Program-made: the position numbers and the translations under genes
In this document: positions 57,906-64,000 of the stretch, one piece after another
How positions within the stretch are numbered: the stretch's first letter is position 1
Layout of the letters: each line of letters begins with the position of its first letter
Source of the DNA: Primula veris
Lineage: Eukaryota; Streptophyta; Magnoliopsida; Ericales; Primulaceae
Assembly: GCA_963682055.1 (NCBI GenBank)
Contig: OY821747.1
Location: forward strand, 31,618,126-31,682,125
Reading direction: 5' to 3'
Length of the DNA stretch: 64,000 nt
The notes under the pieces: model-generated
What the model saw: only the letters and a program-made list of their open reading frames with translations
The model's database searches: none
What the model was told of the DNA's origin: nothing

Positions 57906-59149
57906 TCTGGTTAGGTTTTCATCATGTTATCGCTTTTTTCATATCAATTCGTAATTTTTTTTGATTTTTTTTTATAAATCAAAGTACTATTTTATTTCTA
58001 AAGTGTTGTTCAAAAAAAAATTGTAAAATTTAACATTTTATAAATTTTTTTTTGGATATTTATTAATATTATTATCTTCTAAATTATCAACAAAACAATT
58101 AAACATTAAAAAATATAAAACGTCAAATTTTACATTTTTTTAACAAAACATTTCAGAAATAAAATAGTACGTTGAATTACAAAAAAAAATCATAAAAAAT
58201 ACGAATTTATATAAAAAAAACGGATAATCTGATAAAAACCTGACAAAAAACTTGAGGAAAAACTTGAGGAAATTTGTTAGCCTAAACTTGTTTGAAATAG
58301 GCTTAACAGATAATTTTATTTTAAGGGCTTTTTGGCTGACATGCATGAAAAAAAAGAAAGGTGGTAAAGAAAAAGGGAAGAGATGGAAAAAAGTAAAAGG
58401 AAGCACAAAACTACAATTCTACTTTACTATCTCCAAAAGGGTAAAAATATTGTGAAGTTAATTGTTGTGGGCACATTGTTATTTAGCTGGCTACTGCTAC
58501 TCTTTTGTCTTTTTATCACTTGTAGACAAATATCATGTGCAATACCAAGTCAATTTTTGTATGCATATATAAGTCAATTTATAAAAATAAAAATAAAAAC
58601 CTCAACATTTGCTCACAATCATTAGAAAAATACAAATGTTATATAGTCTGTTAATCTTTTTACTGTTGGGGTGGGTACATCAAAAAAAAATTCCTCACTA
58701 TTTGCACCAAGATTATAAGTATGTTCTTCATACTCAGTTACTCATACGAAGTATTTCTATGTAAATTGATACTCATTATATAGTCCTATTGAATATTATT
58801 ACCAAATAGAATCACTATAGTCCTATTAAAGTTGTCAGAAAATGCAATTTTTTAGCATTTTGATAAGGTTTTTTGAGGAAAAAGAAAGGCATGGGCCTGT
58901 GAATCTCCCAAAGTTAATAGGTACCTACAGAGAGCATATTCATAATATCATAAATCAAATACTGAAAACATAACTTGCTTTTCCAAAGTGATATATTCAA
59001 CTTACTCTTTTTGGCCATGCACAGTTACACTAAGGTAAAAAAAAAAAAAAAGCATAAAATTCATACATTTGGTACTAATGCTAAGGCGTGACAGTGTGAT
59101 GCAATTGAACATAAGAGCACTTCTGAAATTTGTGATGGATTTTTAACCA
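57906..59149. other. AT-rich intergenic, no gene recognised
   Basis: Overlapping frames near 58140-58625 on both strands are composition-driven. A poly(A) run lies near 59037-59051. Confidence 0.35.
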
Positions 59150-59330
59150 ATGTTCTAAAAAGCGAGACAAAGTAGAAATTGAACGGAGTCTAAGCGGTAG
59201 GCGTGAGCCCAATAACTTTCGTGATTAGGCGAGATTAGACGGTTATTGAGCATAAGTAGACATGATTACTCGGGATTAGGCGCTGGATAACCTATTTCCG
59301 CCAAGGACCCTGTCTTGCGCCATTTATAAC
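59150..59330. repeat. TAGGCG-type repeat (hAT-like end sequence)
   Basis: TGTTCTAAAAAGCGAGAC, several GATTAGGCG words, and near the right CTTGCGCCATTTATAACATT. The two ends are inverted versions of TAAAAxGCG text. A weak match to 31990-32072. Confidence 0.35.
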
Positions 59331-60088
59331 ATTTCATTTAACAAAATCGATTTAAGTGACTTTATTTCCTATCTTTCTAAATTAGACGAGGTCTTTCTGT
59401 CTTCCTTATTTAACTAAGAGCAAAATGGGATTTAACAATAGTTTTCTACTGCCAATTAGCAAAATGGTCTCTCTAATACAATTAATTTGATAAATAACTC
59501 TATAAATAATAGATAGTTAAGAGTAAAATAATTGATGTAAATTTGGATGTTGTATATACTCTATAAATGTATTTTTCCTGAAAACAATAAATTTTCTATT
59601 TGATGTTGTATAATTCAACTTGAATGAATAATTTTTTTGGATTGTTGTAAATATCATTGTATTTATTTCTATGCTAAATTTAATTGTTGAACCGTTTCAA
59701 AAATAATAAATCTAAATCAGTCCATTTACTATAAAGCTTTGTGAATAAAAATAAATTCGATTGTTGTGATATTAGTATCATGTTTATAATGGTCAAGCTA
59801 AATCCAGTTGTTAATTCTTGAAACCAGATACTAGCTTTAATTTATCTGTAATGCAATCACATTAATTGTTTGTTAGTTTAGACAAATCTCATTTAATTAC
59901 CAACGTCTCTTTACACAATCAAAATTTACTATAAATGCTTTACAACTATAAAACTTCTGTTCATGCACTATATATATATATATGTAAATGTATACATTCT
60001 GGATAACATTTGTAAAAGAAAATAAAAATAGACACACATATCCATATTGCTAATAATAATCACAGCAAGTTTATTCAAAACAAACCAA
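59331..60088. other. Upstream region of the DUF630/DUF632 gene
   Basis: No gene. A CTATATATATATAT stretch near 59969-59982 is a possible TATA box. No ATG follows between about 59992 and the start codon at 60089, so that ATG would be the first in the transcript. Confidence 0.35.
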
Positions 60089-63000
60089 ATGGGCTGCTCT
60101 CTTTCGAAACGCAACGGTGAAAACAATGCTGCGGAAATGCTGTCGGTCTGCAGGGAGAGAAAGCGTCTCATGAAGCTCGCGATTCAGCGAAGACACGCCC
60201 TCGCGATGGCACACTTCAAGTACACTCAGTGTCTGCATTCTGTCGCAATGGCGATAAAGTCTTTCAGAGGGTTATACGAGACGAAGTTTCATGTCATTGA
60301 GCCGATACCGGAGAAAGAAACAGAAGAGGAAACTCAGGAAAGCGATGATGAGAGAGATGTGTGCGAGCATTTCTACAATAACGATCAAGTTGGTGTGCCG
60401 TTGATGCAAAATGTGGGTGAGAATGAGGGTGGAAATAATTATGGTTGGGATTTTTTCAATTTGTTTGATGGGTGGAAAACAGAGGTGGTGAATGTGTATT
60501 CAGGAGAGAAAAAAACCGTATATGATGCTAAGGTGAGCCGAGAGAAAAAAACCATATGTGATGCTAAGGTGAGCCGAGGGGTTGTAAACGAGAAGGAGTT
60601 TTTCGAGGCGTTGAAGTTGGTGGAGGAGAGTTTTTTGAAGGGTTCCAAATGTGGAGCGGAAGTTTCTAGAATGCTTGAGGTCTCGTCTGTTCAGCATCTT
60701 GAATCCAGTTTGGATAAGTTTCAAGGTCAGATTTCTTGCTCTCTTTTTTTCTTTTTTCTTTGTAGTTTTGATTTTAGGACCGGACTTTGAAAAAAAAGGT
60801 ATTTTACTCGGATTTTTTTAAGTACTTGAAAGTCTGTTTTAATAGGTTATTGGTAATGAAATGTCCTCTTATCTGTATAAAGATATTTTGACAAACACTA
60901 AACTATCAACTACATCTTACACTGCAAATTATACGCTCTGCGAGGTTAGAAAGAAAATGTAATGTTTGATTTGTTTTCATCTTAGCCCCTCCGATATAGG
61001 ATTTTAGTGGTTGTCAACGTACGACAACTGGATACATCTAGTTCATGGGCTATTTAAGTAAAGAAAATATATTCAAGCTTTGTTTGTTTGCTACTTTTAA
61101 GCTCAAACTACTGCTATCATGCAGTGTTTCTTATAATAAGAGCTAAGCAAGGTGAGCTCTAACTCATTAATTGAAAGAAAAAATTAGGATAGTGTTATAC
61201 AAGGCTTGATTGGGTGCAACTCTTAAGCTGGGTTTGTTTGCCTTCTTGCTTATCAGCTAACCAGTTAGAATTTTTGTATAACGAGATAAAAGAAACTTCA
61301 AATTTTGTTTTGCATAGAAAACCAATTTTTTTAATTTTGCTAAATGAACTCTAGTTTTATAATAACATGGTCTCAATAAATAAACCGGCTAAACTACTTC
61401 TATAAGATTGATGACTTGGGTGATATTTGGGTGATAGGGGCCATTAGAAGAGGTTATGTCGCCGTGACATTTCGTGGGGAGGGGATTGTTCACTAGAAGA
61501 CTACATTGACTAATCTTGAGTCACCATTATTGACCAAGTATTAGGAGAGGGAAATATTTACTAGCTTCGAACGCCCTAACTGCTTATCAGTTGTTCTCAT
61601 TTCTTGATGTGATATACATTAGACATTTCGAACAACGTCACGAACAGCAAAAACTACGAGACACTTTTTTTTGAGATTGATTAAAAGTTAGATAATTCCA
61701 GCTTCAAGATTTAAGCTAATTCAGACCAAAAGCATAGAAAGGTCTGCTTAAAGCAGAAAAACTGAAAATTCATGTAGTAACTTTTTAAGAAAAAACTGCT
61801 TTTTTAAATATGACCTCATCCCATATGTATTTATAATGGAATTAAAATTGTTCTAACTGTTTTTTGATTCCACAGAAAGCCCGATGAAGAGTCCTTTCCA
61901 ATCTATAACCCCAATGAAGAGTCCTTTCCAATCTATAACCCCAATGAAAAGTCCTTTCAAATCTGTAAGCCCAATGAAAAGCCCTTTCCAATCTATCTCG
62001 TGGGGAAGATCCATGTCGTCTTCTTCATCTTGCAGGAGCTTTTTTGCATTTAGCTCCCCGTTTTCTTCGACATGGACAGATATTAATAATGAATGTTTTG
62101 ACGAGAATATTGGAATGATCTCTGGGGGTCATTCTTTGACATTGGGAAGGTTGTATGCTTGGGAGAGTAAGTTATATCAAGAGGTTAAGGTAATATCCTA
62201 CTCGTCATTTTGGCTTGTTTGGTTGCGGCTTCTGAGCTCAGCTTTTCTGCTTAAATCTGGACTGAATTTTGTTAATCAGCTTAAAAAGATGATGTTGTAT
62301 GGATTATTAGCATGAAAAAGGCACTAAAAAGTACTTATTTGATTCAAAGCTATAATTCGATGATGCAAGTCCTTGGGGATTGTTTCGCTGCAACTTTAAT
62401 GCTCAATTTTCTGTTTTTCTTATTTTCCCTGTAAGTTGTACTTATTTGGTTGGCCATGTTCTAAAATCTTACGATTTTCCGGCCTGAGGTTCGTTTCAGC
62501 TTCAGATAAGCAACATATTTAGCTTCAGCCAAACAAGACCTTATTAAGCTGTTTCAGGATTTTGGCTCCTTAAAGAGCCTGGTCTGTCTCAGATTTCATC
62601 ACTAATACTTGCATGCTCCAACCTGATGAAGATGAATAAAGCCTTGAAATAATGTATCTAACTGGTTATCATGATCGTGTATTTTGAACTTCTAATGTGC
62701 ATTATGATGACACAGGTTGGCGAATATACGAGGAAAATGTATCAACAAAAATGCTGGCAACTGAAGAATCGGAATTCTAAGTGTAAGGGCTCGGGTTTCC
62801 CGGAGAATACCAAGGCAGAAGCGAGAGATTTTTACTCCAGAATAATGGTTGCCATTCGTCAAGTCGAAACAATTTCTAAAAGAATTGAAAAACTGAAAGA
62901 GGAGGAGCTGCATCCTCAACTTATCGAATTGTTTAACGGGTATAAAGAAGTTCCTAGAAATTCGTTGAACCCTGTAAAATAAAACATATATCAAGGGTTA

Positions 63001-64000
63001 TTAGCAAGTAGTACATCTATCAGAAAAACAAATTTGCTTTTGTACACAAGTAACCCAACATACACAAGCAATTACTCAAGACTAAAAGAAAAACGTGATA
63101 GCTGTGATAAAACATCCTAATAAAATGGTGTATAAAATAAATATTAGGTTTTGGTATTTAATTAGTATCCAACCTATGAATTAGTATCCAAATTCCAACC
63201 TATGAATTCTTTTTTAATTTAGTCCACCAGTTATACTGAATCACCAGCAACTGTAATGTTATTGTACTAATACCTAATTTTGTATGTTTAACAAAATAGA
63301 AAATGATTATGCGTTAGCTTGAAGCTGTGTAACTGATCCATTTACTAATGTATGCAAGTTTCTTAATCTGAATTTTCTCTTGCAGTTTTATGAGTACTTG
63401 GAAGAGTATGTTGGAAACACATAAAGCACAAAAAGAAGCGATTTCAGAGATAAAAAGATTGACCAATAAGAATTTTGCGGAATTGTGCAACGACTCTCAT
63501 CGCCTCACCACTTTTCGACTCGAAGCCGAAGTTCAAAATTGGAGTATTTGTTTTGTGGAGTATCTCTCGGCCCAAAAGGCATATGCCGAGGCTCTTAATG
63601 GTTGGCTCTCAAAATACATTTCTCCTCATGTTGGTTCCCACACTAGAGGTAAGTTCCTGCGCATGCCGTTTACTGATGATCCACCGTCATTTTCTATCAC
63701 TCGTGGGTGGTCAAATTTACTCAACAATTTACCTGAAAAGCCTGTAACACATGCGATGACGAGCTTGGGAAAAGATATGCGAGATTTGTGGGCCCAACAA
63801 GGAGATGAGCAATTGCAAAAGAGAAAAGTTGACGGGCTCACTAAGGAGCTTGATAGGAGTGTAAATGCTTTGAAAAGAGAAGAGGGAAAATTGGTACAAA
63901 ATGTATTATATCGTGTCGAATACTTAAATGAGAGAAAACGTTTGTTGGATGATTCAAGGAAAAAGCTCAAGATGGAAAAGGAGAAGCATTGTGATATCAC
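60089..64000 (+). CDS. DUF630/DUF632 protein (NRG2/REL2-type), 3' end beyond window
   Basis: Family members are plant-specific 'bZIP-like' proteins; named relatives act in nitrate signalling (NRG2) and rice leaf form (REL2). Exons: 60089-60725, 61876-62189, 62716-62939 and 63386-64000 (continuing), phases 1, 0, 2, at least 596 codons. MGCSLSKRNG at the start fits N-myristoylation and palmitoylation, the DUF630 hallmark. CRERKRLMKLAIQRRHALAM follows. The acidic stretch ETEEETQESDDE is at about 77-90. DUF632 begins with LGRLYAWESKLYQEVK (about 302-317) and continues with RKMYQQKCWQL, AIRQVETISKRIEKL, EELHPQLIEL, FMSTWKSMLETHKAQ and a Lys/Glu-rich coiled-coil-like C part. Odd: four copies of SPMKSPFQSI-type repeat at about 214-255 and a 12-residue duplication near 140-163. 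No defect seen. The choice of ATG 60089 over the open frame upstream rests on the MGCS motif. Confidence 0.93.
60505..60578 (+). repeat. 36-bp in-frame duplication in exon 1 of the DUF632 gene
   Basis: GAGAAAAAAACC.TATATGATGC-type units occur twice, encoding EKKTVYDAKVSR and EKKTICDAKVSR side by side. Two or three base differences separate them. Confidence 0.9.
61879..61998 (+). repeat. Four-copy 36-bp coding repeat in exon 2 of the DUF632 gene
   Basis: ATGAAGAGTCCTTTCCAATC starts the first two copies, which are almost identical; copies three and four have AAAAGTCCTTTCAAATC and AAAAGCCCTTTCCAATC variants. Protein: MKSPFQSITP, MKSPFQSITP, MKSPFKSVSP, MKSPFQSISW. Confidence 0.92.

Noticed and set aside
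1..64000. Metabolic gene cluster or other multi-gene system
   Set aside because: The seven genes belong to unrelated families with separate promoters and no shared pathway beyond several being cell-surface proteins.

Overview
The window is plant nuclear DNA, almost certainly from a eudicot. It is AT-rich, the genes carry GT-AG introns, and the proteins belong to plant families: a PL4 rhamnogalacturonan lyase, an Ole e 1-type protein, a class III peroxidase, a clade-D PP2C, an atypical aspartyl protease and a DUF630/DUF632 protein. Helitrons, a LINE, and hAT-, Stowaway- and Mutator-like non-autonomous elements fill much of the rest. The sequence alone does not fix the species. All reading was by eye. 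Exon borders come from GT/AG sites and phase continuity, and every join listed for an intact gene keeps the frame open.

Left part (1-37 kb), genes on the minus strand: (1) rhamnogalacturonan endolyase, N-terminal part, running off the left edge (1-4783); (2) Ole e 1/extensin-like secreted protein whose last exon was not found (7481-7878); (3) a decayed LINE (about 9100-11500); (4) a plastid-type universal stress protein, five exons, 217 aa (13258-18747), with a tandem triplet of small Helitrons in its first intron; (5) an intron-bearing pseudogene fragment of long-form tRNase Z (19963-21750); (6) class III peroxidase, PRX64-like, four exons, 316 aa (24614-27005); (7) clade-D PP2C, four exons, 387 aa (29750-35259), with an array of about eight diverged repeats upstream.

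Middle (about 37-50 kb) is a gene-free island of repeats. A Mutator-like element of about 2.9 kb with long terminal inverted repeats sits inside a 51-bp-period array. It carries a 1.25-kb minisatellite, itself interrupted by a hAT-like element with a perfect 8-bp target duplication. Further along are an inverted pair of MITE-like elements, a family with repeated GATCGGTCGTTT boxes, an 805-bp element with an 11-bp target duplication, and an orphan TATA-containing stretch followed by a second minisatellite.

Right part (50-64 kb), genes on the plus strand: (8) APF1-like aspartyl protease, ten exons, 520 aa (50424-56514), with a large foldback element about 195 bp before its ATG; (9) a DUF630/DUF632 (NRG2/REL2-type) protein, truncated by the right edge (60089-64000), with an unusual four-fold SPMKSPFQSI-type repeat.

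The genes do not form a pathway or cluster. Several act at the cell wall or surface (lyase, Ole e 1-like, peroxidase, aspartyl protease), but this is ordinary plant gene neighbourhood. The most interesting features are structural: the Helitron array, the nested Mutator/hAT/minisatellite locus, the promoter foldback and the in-frame repeat expansion. I found no CRISPR array, rRNA or tRNA gene, and no convincing new biological system.
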